Shown here piece after piece: positions 11,501 through 24,000 of a stretch of 64,000 bases of DNA. The stretch comes from Pocillopora verrucosa. Lineage: Eukaryota; Cnidaria; Anthozoa; Scleractinia; Pocilloporidae. The DNA is taken from the NCBI RefSeq assembly GCF_036669915.1, contig NC_089314.1, positions 4,969,120 through 5,033,119 on the forward strand, written 5' to 3'. The first letter of the stretch is position 1. Every line of letters begins with the position of its first letter. The position numbers and the translations under genes were made by a program. The notes under the pieces are model-generated. The model was not told the DNA's origin, did not search any database, and worked only from the letters and a program-made list of their open reading frames with translations.

Positions 11501-14500
11501 AGAGATAATTCTTTTGTGAAAGGGCTTTTTCTCATAAATTTTTGAAGACCTGGATTCACTTGTGGTGATTGACAAGAAGTTGCCATTGGAGACAACTTTG
11601 TAATTTTCTTGACAGATTACTATACTGCCACAAGCCACAGAGTAAGCTGTGCTGAATAAGTGAACAGACCGTTTTCCATATGCAATTTTTACAAATTATT
11701 TGTACTTTCCAGTTTTATCAAAGGTCTTTGTGAATGAAAATTTAACTTTCCATAATGTGTCAACTGCAAGAAGTCTCAATTCTTAGCTATTTCTAAGTGT
11801 GTAAAGTTTATCTTGCTGGTTCAATTGGAATCTTATGTTCTTATTTGTTAACTCTCCTTCTTTAAAACTACTTGACTTAGAAAGTGTATTAAGAAATCAA
11901 ATCAGTGTGACAGAGACTGATAGGACAAAGTTAAATAGATTTTTATGCTGGTAGGTTGGGCATAAAACAGTACACATCAACACTTTTTTAAGACTTTCTT
12001 GCCCAAGTGATTATGCAGACTGTGTTATTTATTTGGATTTTGCATATTTATGAATATTTTCTGCAACATTGTCCTTGAGTATGCTATAGAAAGGCAAAAA
12101 ATTCCATAAATATTTGTTACTTTATTTTTTCTTTTTATCAGTAAGCTTCATATGCAGAACCATGCAGTCCAACTGCAATAATCCAGATGTGAATTTTGAC
12201 ATACATTATTTTGCAACTGCAATTATTTTTAGAAGAAAAGTTATTACTTACCATTGAAAAATGTTTTTGTAAATTTTAAACTACTTATCAGTCATTAATT
12301 TGTTTCCACTGAGTCCTTGTCCTTCTCTTCATTTCTTCATTCCCTCAAACTATTTTGTTAGCTATGGTAAAATAATCGCAATAGTTTTGTCTCAACATTA
12401 CCTGTGGATAAATGAATTGCTAGTAACAAATTTCCCAAAACTCATTTGTCTTGCACAATATTCTTTTGAAATAAGGTTATGTAATCCAAATACAAACATT
12501 TATTTTCTTCCAGTTACTTGGAGGGCTTTTGTAGATTTTTTTGTTTTTGCTGTTAAGTTGTGAACAAAAATGTGTGCATTTTGCACATTCAGATAAATAC
12601 TCTCCTTTACTGTAAGGTTCACAAGATGAGTTAAATTAATCAAATACATGAAATAATTATGGAGTCATTGCATATCATTTGATTTATTACTCTTACCAAG
12701 TGTACAGTTTATTACACCTTTTATGGCTGATGTTCTGGGCCATGGCCATCTTTAAGTAATCACTCTGCATGTATATTGCTACTTCTGGTGCTTTCTTAAG
12801 TCTTCTTCTTCTTCCACTGACTGGTGAAACATGAGGCTGATCAAAGCAACTATGGTTGAGATCCTTCACGACTCCTGCAGACTTTATACTCAACTAAGTT
12901 GATGAACAAGTTTTTTCTTGTCTGTGGTCACTTTTTCTAGCTGTCACAAAAGAGTTTGACCACTCCCTTGGATTAAAAACTTCATCTTTTTCTTATATTC
13001 ACTGAAAATGAAGGTTTGGTTTTCTTAGTTAGACAGCAGTTAGTTTTGGCATTTGGATCAATACTTTCAAATTCGACTATTGATCATAAGAGACTAAAAC
13101 ATAATCCTTTTAACATTTTTACATAATCAGGACATGTAACCATGTAGTATTATTTCCTTGGCTGAGTTATGAATAACATTATCAACAATAGAATATGTTT
13201 TTAACTTTGGAAATATTTTATATTAGTGCTGCTGTTTTTAATTGGATCACTTAAAAAAAGGCAAACAATCTCATTATAGGAAATAAACAATTCCAGCAAA
13301 ATTTAAATTGGTCTTAGGGCCAAAGCAAGCTAAAAAATCGGAAAAAAAACTGATTAAATTCATTGGATATTTCCTGTAATTAGATTGGTCAGTTTTGTTT
13401 AACTGATCCTAGTAACAATAGCCAGAAAGTGGTCACTCAGTGTAACTAACTGGAACCAACTGTGATTCTCCAAGGTTTATAACTTTGTTATAATGTCATT
13501 GATTTTTGTTCATTTCAGGTGGAGGTGAAGAGAGCAGAGAAGCGTGATTCCAAGGCAATGGGAGCTATGCAGGGTATGGGTGGCTATCAACAGCAACATG
13601 GGGGTCATCCTGGATATGGCGCAGCCGCATATGCACAAACAGGTATCAGTTTACACGAGTCAACTCTGATGATGACTCCACTTAGGTTGTCAAAATGCCA
13701 GTCACTACTATTTACAACAATTCTCCAGAATAATCTCACCTGAACAGTCAGAATACACCATCAAATTAATATTTTTAAATAACTGTGACTGTATGAAAAT
13801 CAAATATGTGAACTACAGGTAGAGACATGAATAGGAAAGCAATCTTCACAGTAATGATTACTACTTGAGGAGTAGTGAAAATAAGGCCTGAAAAAAAGTT
13901 CAGGCCTGTACAGGATTTGAACCCATGACCTCTGTGACACTGGTGTAGTGCTCTACCAACTGAGCTAACAAGCCAATTGGGAGCTGGTCACTAGTTGGTT
14001 CCAAATGAACCCATGAAATAATGAATAAATAACCATGAATATATGAAAATCATTTTTTTTTTTCAAAGAAGTTCAAGTAGTGGCAAAGATCGCTTTCATA
14101 CTCACGTCTTTATCTGCAGTTCACATATATAATTTTCATATATTCACAATTATTTATTCATCACTGGTAGAGCACTTCACCGGTATCACAAAGGTCATGG
14201 GTTCAAATCCCATACAGGCCTGAATTTTTTTAAGGCCTTATTTGCACTGTTGCTCAAGTTCATTACTGGAGAAAGTGAAGATTGCTTTCATATTCATCTT
14301 AATATTTTTGTTGTTCTAACTAACTGGTCTAACTATTAGTATATACAGGCATAATGATAAAAGCAAGTCTCTCCAAGATGAAAGAATTTTCAAACCAGAT
14401 TAGCAGAGTAACAGATTCATGTCTCAAATATGGAAGCGATCCTCGCAGTTACAACACAACTTAAGTGGTAGTGAAAATGAGGCCTGGAAAAATTCAGGAT

Positions 14501-16905
14501 TGTATGGGATTTGAACCCATGACCTCTGCAGTACCAGTGCAGTGCTCTACCAACTGAGCTAACAAGCCAACTGGGAGCTGGTCATTATGTTGGTTCCAAA
14601 TAAACCTTAGAAGTGGTGAATAAATTACTGTAGATATATGAAAATCATATATGAAAATCATATATGAAAATTGCACATGATTATGTTACCAACATAATGA
14701 CCAGCTCCCAGTTGGCTTGGTAGCTCAGTTGGTGGAGTGTTGCATGGGTATTGCAGAGGTCATTGGTTCAAATCCTGTAGAAGCCTGAATTTCTTTCAGG
14801 CCTTATTTTCATTGCTAAGTAGTGTTCATAACTGCAAGGTTCACTTCCATATTCATTTCCTCAACCACAGTTTACACATATGATTATCATATATTTACAG
14901 TCAGATACACATCTTTTTCTTGTTTCTTGCTGTTGTTGTTGATTTTTTCTTTACTTCAATTTTTAATGAAACACATTTCATTTCTCAATTTTACTGTATT
15001 GTGAGGCACATTAAGTATAGGCAAGATAAATTTGCGGTCAGTGGGTTTAATATGGCCTCGCAGCTACAGCTTTGATAAGTTCATATTTTTAAGTTGTGAA
15101 AATTTTGTTAAAATACATGAAGTTACAAGTGTTTGTTTTGAGTTTGGTTTTTTGCAGGTCCATATGGCATGCAACATCCAATAGGGATGGGGCGTGGTTT
15201 TCCTTCTTATGGTGCCATGGGTCCTGGTGCAGGAGCTGCTACCTCTGGTTTTGCTGGGGCACCAGGCCCATCTCCTGCATATGGATATGGTAAGTTCCAG
15301 CCAGTCATCAGTCATCCTTAAAACTTCAATCTTAGTCAGTTGTCTCTGTTCCAAACCATCCTTGTTACTTTTTGGTTGACTCTACTTACTGATGTGTATC
15401 CACTCCAGCAAACGATTATTTTAACGTTACAATAAGGTTTGATAGCTCAACATCTTGATAATACGTGGGTTCAAGGCTGCAAGGAAAAAAAAATGTATGG
15501 CTGACATTATAGCTCATTGTGAGCCCGTCAGCGGTTGCTCAAGTTCAGCTGGTATAACAGACTGCAAAATTAGAGACTGAGGTTTGAATCCCTTCTTGAA
15601 CTTTCTCTCTGTGTCCCATGCCTGCGAGATATGTGTCACAACTTTCCTTGCAATTCTAGTACTCCCAGGGAAATACAGAAGTTTCAGTTAGTGGAATAGG
15701 GTCAGTCATAGTAATAGTGTATTCTTCAAAGCGATTTGGTATCTTATGGAATTGTTTTGGTTTGTGATAGGTACAACAGCACCTGGTGTACCAACAGCAT
15801 ATGATCCTAATGCTGCGGCAGCTGCTATGTATGGTCGAAGTTCTGCTGCAGGTAGAGATTATATCACCTTGCTGTTTTGAATATCTAACAGAATAGACAG
15901 TGACTCAACGAGTTTCATCGGTATCATAGGCTGGAATGATCTGGTGTAAAACAGGGGTGGAGGGGTAGGGATGTAGCCTACGTTCTCTTCCCCTTTTTTG
16001 TGTTAGTTGTGTAAATGAGTTTGACTCGCTACAGCTTTTCCGTCGTTTGTTTTGTTGTCTCCAGGTTATGGAACTGGATATGGTGGTGCAGCCAGTGTTG
16101 CCACCCAACAAGCATCAGCATCAGGAGCAGGGGCACCAGGAGGGTACCCTGACTATAGCAGGATGCAAGTATCCCAAGCTGGGCAGCCTGGGGCAGCAGC
16201 TGGAGCCCCTCATGTTGACAGTTCAGTAGCACCAGACTACTCTGCGTATGGTAGGTGACTAACCTTGTAGCTAAGGAGTAGTAGGAAGGGTCGATGGATA
16301 CTATGGTGGGTGACCTCAATCTCGGTCATTAAAAAAGTTTTGATGTATGCAGAAACAACCTGTCTCCCACCATTAAATCCTGATGCCCTGGTGGTGGACT
16401 TTCCCCAGTAGAAAGGAGTTGTAAGCTCGAGTGGAGATAATTGCTAACTCCCTGTGCCACCGTATGTCCCTCAAAAATTACTGCAAAATTGTTCAAAATT
16501 TCATCAACGGCTTGATGTTATATAGTCACCTCAGGTTATTCATTGTTTGTGCAGAGGTTAATGCTGTAGTTACTTCCATTTTGTGGAGGAATACCAAGTT
16601 GTCCATAGCAGAGCGATAACATTTGATTAATAATTCATCCTCATTTTTAAACTCGTGTAGAGATAATTTATGTACACTTCCCTAAACTCACAGCTGTTGT
16701 TTTATATTTAGGCCTTGGTAACTACCAGCAACAGCAAGATTTACAGTACGGCCCAACACGGACTTCATACTCCACTGAAAGCAACTTTGCAGCCTATGGC
16801 TCTGCTGAGCCCACTGGTTACACCGGGGCTGCAGCCCCGGCATACGGGGAAACGTTTGGAAGGGGGACTGCTCCATCACGTGGATTTCATCCGTACGGCC
16901 GATAA
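5568..16905 (+). CDS. DAZAP1: DAZ-associated protein 1-like RNA-binding protein, 13 exons, complete
   Basis: hnRNP-type RNA-binding protein of 421 residues. Exons: 5568-5602, 5753-5793, 5967-6048, 6851-6938, 7472-7537, 7955-8047, 9159-9219, 10830-10912, 13519-13642, 15158-15289, 15771-15851, 16065-16250, 16712-16905 (TAA). All junctions are GT-AG and the phases close exactly. RRM1 has RNP2 KIFVGG at residues 13-18 and RNP1 RGFGFVTF at 53-60. RRM2 has KIFVGG at 111-116 and RGFGFVTF at 155-162. The link IDPKQAVPRG after RRM1 and GKTVEVKRAEKRDSK after RRM2 match DAZAP1 better than Musashi. The rest is low-complexity Gly/Ala/Tyr/Gln/Pro, as in prion-like hnRNP tails. The family binds mRNA, shuttles between nucleus and cytoplasm and affects splicing and translation. 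Introns 6 and 9 contain repeats listed separately. The start has no upstream in-frame rival in exon 1. Confidence 0.93.
8073..8170. repeat. Repeat family C fragment (CAACCCTTT end)
   Basis: Begins with 'caaccctttaactctcat' and runs on as 'gagtgaccaaacagaatttc', ending without a recognisable second terminus. It resembles families A and B in its terminal motif but not in its interior. It starts 26 bases after DAZAP1 exon 6. Confidence 0.5.
8210..8390. repeat. Dispersed repeat family A, copy 2
   Basis: Starts TTAACCCTTT and ends 'tgttagggtataatgggtta'. It shares 'gagtaaccagcagctaattt' and 'gaatgaaggaaatgat' with other family A copies, in opposite orientation to the copy at 1549. It lies in DAZAP1 intron 6. 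Confidence 0.7.
8756..8959. repeat. Dispersed repeat family A, copy 3
   Basis: Starts TTAACCCTTTGACTCCTAAG and has the shared blocks 'cccctgagtcacacgttaag' and 'ttctccttgtcagcacct'; ends near 'gattttagggtg'. Same orientation as the 8210 copy and in the same DAZAP1 intron, about 200 bases before exon 7. Confidence 0.75.
13852..14062 (-). mobile_element. tRNA-Thr-like SINE, copy 1
   Basis: A tRNA-shaped head runs 13974-13903 on the minus strand (72 nt). The acceptor arms GGCTTGT/ACAGGCC pair, the A box is TAGCTCAGTTGGTAGAGC and the B box GGTTCAAATCC. The anticodon stem is mismatched, so it is not a working tRNA. A GCCTGAA...TTCAGGCC hairpin follows the head, then a tail shared with the other copies. 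It lies in DAZAP1 intron 9. Confidence 0.7.
14090..14310 (+). mobile_element. tRNA-Thr-like SINE, copy 2 (5'-truncated head)
   Basis: The head is cut: it starts at 'ggtagagcac' and keeps the B box GGTTCAAATCCC and acceptor end ACAGGCC (to about 14220). The GGCCTGAA/TTAAGGCC hairpin follows, then the shared tail ending near 'catattcatctt'. Opposite orientation to copy 1. Confidence 0.65.
14412..14668 (-). mobile_element. tRNA-Thr-like SINE, copy 3 (best-preserved tRNA fold)
   Basis: The head runs 14568-14497 (72 nt). D-stem GCTC/GAGC, anticodon stem CTGCA/TGCAG with loop CTGGTAC (anticodon GGT, threonine), T-stem ATGGG/CCCAT with loop TTCAAAT. The acceptor stem GGCTTGT/ACAATCC has one mismatch. 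The attached tail and the sister copies argue for a SINE rather than a cellular tRNA gene. Confidence 0.7.
14669..14910 (+). mobile_element. tRNA-Thr-like SINE, copy 4
   Basis: The head runs 14714-14785 with A box TAGCTCAGTTGGTGGAGTG and B box GGTTCAAATCC. The anticodon loop TGGGTAT lacks the invariant T33, so a functional tRNA is unlikely. The GCCTGAA...TTCAGGCC hairpin and the shared tail follow. Inverted relative to copy 3, which it nearly abuts. Confidence 0.7.
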
Positions 16906-17270
16906 AACAGTAGAACGCACGTGACGGTGAAAGTGCGGATCTTGTATCAGAAATCTTCGTTACCTCGTTGCCACTATTCTGGAAAATCTACGTTTTTCTT
17001 TTCATGGCACGCATTATGTTCAGAGAAAACGGAAGGACAATAGTTTGTAGCTCCATTACCACTGTAAATTGCGAAAGATGTTTTTTCTTCGTTTTGCTTT
17101 TTCAGATACATCGACGCCATAAGCCCAGCTTCTCTTCGGTGAAGCTGGAAATAGAAGTTAGAAGTGCAGTTGGTTGGCTGTACTTTTATTTACTTTAATA
17201 GTGTAATTGGCAGATTGTAGCCTTGGAAATAAATCTTATTACCTGCGCAGACTCGTTTTAGAATAAAATG
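16906..17270 (+). terminator. DAZAP1-like 3' UTR with poly(A) signals
   Basis: After the TAA at 16903-16905 there is no coding sequence. AATAAA occurs at 17228-17233 and again in 'gaataaaatg' near 17262, the expected place for cleavage and polyadenylation. Confidence 0.65.
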
Positions 17271-18066
17271 TATTTTAACTGCTTAGTGCAATCACGTTTT
17301 GTCTTGCCATTCTTCTGTTCCACTGCTACGGCACTGTTTATTTTCACACTTTGTATTTACTAACTGAACGCCTGGAGCAAGCAAGACTCACTGGGTTGTG
17401 TGGTCGTTTATCATAGTTACAGTGGATTAATATGGAATCAACTTTGAACTGAACCATCACTTCCTTTTACCTCGATACAGGAAATTATCGTTTCTTGAAA
17501 TCAGTGCTAATCATTCGGCAAATTCATATCATTGTAAGTCGCGAAATTTAACATGCTAATCTTACTCTTTACTTGTCTTGAGCAACTAATTCGCGTTAAT
17601 TTCTATTACTGGAACGTAAGTTCTCCTTCAGGTTTCGTTCACTTCAATCATCCCAACCAACAAGAGCGTTCATTTTTAATGGTGGAATCGGCTTTCTACA
17701 TGCCTTTTGAATGTCGATTAAAAATAATTTTATCCTTTAGAACAAGAATGCCTCAATAGTTATTCAGACCGGTTGGATTTCGTTTTCAATTTTATTTGGT
17801 TTGTTTGAAGCTCTGATATAGTCATTTCCTAGTAGTATAGATAAGTGAATAAACTTCAAAAGAGCTTTTGACACAAACTCACAAAGCTACATCTCTAAAC
17901 TACACCTTTCAGTGAACTATGGTAAAAATTTAGGATTCGTTAAAAGTAATCTGGATTGTACCTATACAAATCAATTTTAAAAAAATTTAACCAGGCCCCT
18001 TCTATTTCAAAATTCAAACAAATAGGTGGCAACTGGTTACGAGTTTGCCGTCGAGTTACCATACAT
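17271..18066. other. Convergent intergenic gap and hexosaminidase 3' UTR
   Basis: No gene seen. On the minus strand AATAAA (plus-strand tttatt at 17791-17796) lies about 270 bases past the hexosaminidase stop and is a plausible poly(A) signal. The two genes therefore end roughly 500 bases apart, tail to tail. Confidence 0.5.
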
Positions 18067-21000
18067 CTAAACCCTCCATTCATATCTGCAATACTGAGAC
18101 CTCGTGCCAGGCTCTGCCGGTATTCCACGTCTATGTAAAAGGAAGAATATAAAAAGAAAAGTAATCTATACCGTGCAGAATGAAAGATCGTTATGAGGAA
18201 AATCTATTCACGCTTCATTTCATCACTCAGAGTCGGTATCTCGTGCAGTATCAAGCTCGTTTGCTTTGCGCACAACCCAAGTCGAGTGAATCATGCCGAA
18301 GCTAACGGTTACCTCAGACTCGTGATCTAGGTGCTGACTTTTTAACTCACTTCCAAACAATTATTGCGTGACCTATTTGTTGACAGTAATATGGACAGTT
18401 AAGAGGAAAACGAAAACGCTTGTGTAGGCGAAAATATTTTGCTTTGCTTAGCTCGAGACGAAAACACGCATAGGTGTGGTTGGGGCCTGAATGAATGTCT
18501 CCCGATTCCAAAGAAGCAAAAAAAAAAAGAAAAAATAGCTGAGATGAAAATAGGAAATATTTTAAGAGCATGCCTCTTAAGTAATGTTATCAGTACCTGA
18601 CGTAACGACACCTGTGCTCCCAGAGTCGCATTTTAGCGTCATTTAAGTCAGTTGTATCCTTACTACTCCACAGTCTCTCTCCTACTGCCAGAGCGCGGGG
18701 CCTGGGATGTGCAGCACGAAAACCATCAAAGTCACACCGATCAATGCATGATAAAGGTTTATACTAAAATTATTTCCAAGTAATAATACTAATGGTGACA
18801 ATAACAAAAAAAGCTTAAAACAAAATAAAAAAGAGCTTTAAAGTCCAAAAACCATTTGAGCTTCCATTCTGATTCAAAACCAGGGGAATGCAAATGTTCA
18901 GACCATAAAAACATTTTTTGCCGTCTGAATTGAGAGTGATCTAATCAAAATGTATAAGTTAACGCTAAAAACGCCGACACTTTATGGAAACAAAAACAAA
19001 TGAGATCAATGTCAGAGTTTGAAAAAGTGCGCACCTACCCCTCCCCTAAACCAACAACAGTAAACCAATAACAACTTAGGGTTGATGTTGGGTTAAGGGA
19101 GGGGTTGGCGCGTAGTTGCTCAGATACTAACATTGATCCAACATATGTCTGTAAATACTTTGTTGGTGGTTAATTTAGCAAGTCAGACGATAAACCTCAC
19201 CATGTTCTTGGGAGAATATTGGTTCCATCAACGTACTCTCCCCACATACACCCAGTACCACCTATCACTAACTCTTTTTGTTCTTCAGTACCTGGAAAAA
19301 TAATATCCAGTCAAAAATACGATTATTAAATTTAAATATGTCATAATTTGACCCCCCAAAAGTATCCTTAAATGCGAGAAAACGGTTTAAAAGAAAGGAG
19401 AATAAACAAGAACAACACGCCCGCATAAAAATGAACTTAAATTAAGTTTAAACATCTTTCTTACCAGTGAAGTCTGTTGGTTCACAGGTGTAGTACTACA
19501 AAAACAATCCACAGAAAATAGTTTAAAATTAATACAATAAAACACGAACAAACAAACAAGCAAAACAGAGGAAACAGAATAAAGAAACACTGGTGACGGA
19601 GAATGTTTCCTGCAACGGTCCATATCGCCGATATGAATCATTTCCACAGCTAGTTTCCTCAAAAGTTGTTGCTGCCTGCTAACGCACCCACCGATATAAC
19701 AAAGTAGTTTCTCTCGAAAATATCTTATCGATTTTTAACTTGCTAATTATATTATAACACATGTGTCTGATAACATAGACGATAAATAAACAAGTTTTCA
19801 ATTACGAAAACTGTCAAATGCGCTCCAATCCAACGTCAAATACAGATCATAAGTGCCAAGTGCCCTCGACACTTCCTTTTTCACGCCTGCAGGAAAAATA
19901 TGCATGTATGCATGGAACTGCTGTAGAAAGTACTTAAACGTTTTAAGTTTTTTGCCGCCTTCTCTCGTGCCAGGGGAAAAAGAGGAGGAGGACCCGTAGA
20001 AAATCGTCTTAGCGGTCTAACGAGTACGCATATGCAAACGCTGAGGGCGTAATCAAGCGGTTTCCGACACTGCATAATAAGCAAGGAGAAAGAAAAAGTA
20101 ACTCAAGCTGGAATACTGCTGCACAACGGCGTTTTGAAAACTTAAAACATTTTTAGTAAAGCTAAAAACCAATCACAGTAACCGCAACTGAATTACTATT
20201 TATTTAAAGGGACTGGAAACTCTACTCAAATTTACCGCAGCGTTTGAGCGTGGCGTTTTCCCTAAACTAACTTCAACGTAAAATTGGCACGCAGTCAACG
20301 AAAACTGATCTATTTGCGCATGCCCGACAGTTGACTGCAGTGTTACCCGGAAAGGAAAAATTGGTATCTTGCTCCTAAATACCTTATCCCAGTCAATTCT
20401 ATATTGTATTCTGTTCAGGTACCAACAAGCCGACAGAATTGTTCTCAATCCCTTGCTTGTGACTTTTTCCATTTCCTTTTTCCAGCCCGCTTTCCAAACA
20501 TTCACCACAGTATCGGGAAGTACTTTGATGTCGTTATCCACAACTTCTTGCCACACAATATAACTTTTACCAAGTCCCTCCACAATTGACAGCAGGCTAA
20601 AAATTGGAGGAAAGATCACCTCAGTTTCAGGTGGTTAAGTACAGGGTCTTTCAACGCCAAAATATGAAAATGTACTGCCTACTTTTTGGCTGCGGTGGCG
20701 CCAATTTTCGCGGGCTGCAAGTCATGTCTGCGTTCTGACTGGTCGATACACGAGCCTTATTACAGCGTTTTGATTGGCCATTCACATCTACTAGTATGAT
20801 TTAGTATAACTTAACACGATTGAAGCTCTGATCTTCAGCAGTCACTGACATGGATAAGTAAGCTTTCTTCAGTTTTTTTTCAAGCAAGCGAGGATTTTTT
20901 ATTTTTTATTCATGGACTGTTGCGTAAAGCTATTAAAGTTAAGTCATCGTCTAAAAAAAGGAGAGAAAAAAGGAAAACTCGCCCAAGATTTGTTCTTACT

Positions 21001-24000
21001 GTTGCTCATAATACTGCTCAAGCAAAGAATAGTTTTGCCCATATCCCATTTTCTTCATCCACGTTGTAATGTTCGGATTACTTGCCCTGGTGAGCAAATG
21101 ACCAAAGACATCAGTATAAAAAACAGTTAAACAATTAAGAAATGTAAAATGGTTTCCGTGTTTACATAGCCTGATGTAAACACGCGAGAGGTTGGGAGAA
21201 CACGAGATAAGCGTAGGAAACCACGACGCGAAGCGGAGTGGTTTCCAGCTTATCGTTCTCCCAACCTCCCAACCTTGCTGCTATAGAGTACGAATATCCA
21301 CTGGAAAGATATAAAAAAATCGTCACGAGGAAAAAACGATGAGTGTGATTGTGCGTATAGTTTGCTGGCTCTAGGCATAAGGAATGCCTTGTAAATGAGG
21401 AACTGAGGTCACCCTGAATTTAAACGAACACGTCATTTTCAGGAAGCCTCATAATATAGATATACAAGGTGACCAAGCAGGGAAACCTTCTAAGAGATAG
21501 TTAGATCGACCAGTCGGATCATTGAGTCCCACACGGTATTCACCATTTGACATTCTAAAGAACTATTTATAAGAATAAGGGAAACTCAGATCAGCTGATT
21601 AGTTGTTTGGTTTCATCAACAAGTGACGTCAGTCAAGTTCCGCTCATCAGTAGTAAAGAGCCGAAGTTGCAACATTATGATGTCATACCAACAGGTGTCC
21701 CTAACTTCATCTCCTCCCAAGTGAAGATAATGATCAGGAAATTTTTCAGCAACCTCTGAAAAGAATTTCTTCAAGAAAGTGTAGGTGGAGTCCAGAGTTG
21801 GGTTTATTGGTCCAAATGTTCTGCAAATTGGAGAACATATAAAATCAACCTTCAGACCCTAACAGTAGTATGAATATTCTCCATACTGTTCTCCATACAT
21901 TTCTTAAGGTACTGACAAGGAGAATTTGTTAAACAATCAAAAACTTCTTTAGTTGGTGATCATTTCCTTTGTTCCCATGACCTTAATGTGTGATTCACGG
22001 GTGATATTGTGAGGAGAAATTAGATGCTAGTCACACTGAAGAATCAAAGGGTTACCTTTAACTAACAGAGATAGAGTCTGAGAGTCCATTTTGGAGAGCT
22101 TCCCTTCTCATATACTGGTGATCATTGACAAACATGTGTAGATCTAGACTTCAGCTCATCATACCAAAACTTAGAATTTAAGGGCAGTGTTGAAAAGTAG
22201 TATGAGAAGAAGGTTAAAGAGGGGTGGGGTGGGTAGAGGGCTGGATGGCAGCAGGGCCTTGAATAATTTATCTCAATCGTCTACTTTAAACTTCTCAAGC
22301 TTTAGCTGCATGTGTTCATAGCTTCCTGCTTGCTGCTTTAAAGTGCATACAAAACAACCAGAAAAGTAGGCCAGGTCTAATAAAATGGCAACACACAGAA
22401 TAAGCCATGCTAATGAATCACTGCAGCAATTAACAAAAACAAAAGAGTAATATATTTTCTTACCCTGATGGTTTTCCTTCAGAATAACAAGGTGTTAAGA
22501 GGTTTTCTATGCTTCCCCAGGATCTTGTGTGACCCTACATGAACAATAAAAACCTCACAACTGACTCTGATCTTATCAAGAATAAATGATGGCAACAATT
22601 GCATGTACTTAATTGACCTCTCCCCTGACGGGGCTTTTCAGGGCCAAACAAACAAACTGGAATCACTGTATGATAAACATAGTGTTTAAAAAACCCAACT
22701 GGCAGGAGGCAGACCAATTGGCTATATAAAAAGTGCAGCAAAGGAGTTGATTTAGGGGAAACTGAGAACAAATCCAGTGAGGAGCAGAGTGGAGGGCTTG
22801 ACAACTGAAAAATAAACATTTCTGGTTTTGTGGCAGACTTAAATATTCGACTGTTTTGTGCATTGACTGGCCAGTAAAAATTTGTATTTAACCCATCAAA
22901 GCATAGGAGGCATAAAACAATTCCATTTGAGTACTCACTGGTGTATCAAATTCTGGAACAACTCTGATTCCACGCATCCTTCCATATTCCACAATATCAT
23001 TTACATCGTCTTTTGTGAAGATATGAGTTTTATTGTTGTATGCACCCTTAAAAAATGAAGCACAACATGCAATCAAGAAATGCAAGGCTGGAAAGAGAAT
23101 TTCTTCACAAGCCCATAATAAAAGTATAGAGAGCCAGTAAGTTCCTATATAAACTATGGTGCTGCATCGGTGCTGCATCAGCAGGATGAGGTATAACAAG
23201 ATAAATTTGGCTATAGTAATGGCTACTGAAAGAGTTTCTAAAGCTTTAAAAACTCTTCACAGTGGCCAATTTACATGATCAACTCAGTTGATAAAACCAA
23301 ATTCATAAAAGAAAGCAATTTAAATACATAAATAATTAAGCAAAAAACTTTTTGATACCTGCCCACTTAGCTGTGGAAAAGTTTCACTGACAAAAGGAAA
23401 GGATTGATCATCCACAACATGCCAATGAAGAACATTAAACTTGCTGTATGACAATGCATCCTAAAATTTAAAAGACCTTCAGATGACTATAATGACAGAT
23501 AAATTGCACAAATTCATGTACACATCATTGGACAGGTGAATGAGACCAGTGCCTTTAAAGGCTGTACTGTATATAGGTCCCTAGTCTATCTGTTACATGA
23601 AGTGATTTTAATTTCCTCCTCTTAGGTCAACTGACACCAATCATATTTAAACCCCAGAGTGGAAATTGCATCCTAAGAGCTACATGCTATGTTTAGGAAA
23701 GAGTGCAACACATTTACCACTACCACTTGGTCTGGCCTTGAAATCTTGTTTCTTATTCTGCAACTATTTGGACTACAAAACATTGGGCCACTCAATCTCA
23801 GTGTATGCCAACTTCTCTCTAAGACTGTTATTTCCACAGGGAAAAATTTTACCTCTTTCATTTGATTACGAGTGGTTGAATTATTTTGAACATTTTGCAT
23901 TGTTGAATGACATGAGTGTTCCTCAGTGACTTAAAAGCTCATGGGGAATGAATGGGATTAAGCAGTCTCCCACCCCAACCCCCTAAAAAAAAATAGAAAG

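Noticed and set aside
14497..14568. Functional tRNA-Thr gene
   Set aside because: Well folded, but it belongs to a four-copy SINE cluster with a shared non-tRNA tail, so listed as a SINE.
15545..15600. Possible degenerate tRNA-Cys-like head ('ggtttgaatccc' B box) in DAZAP1 intron 10
   Set aside because: The B box is fair but arms do not pair and the A box is poor.
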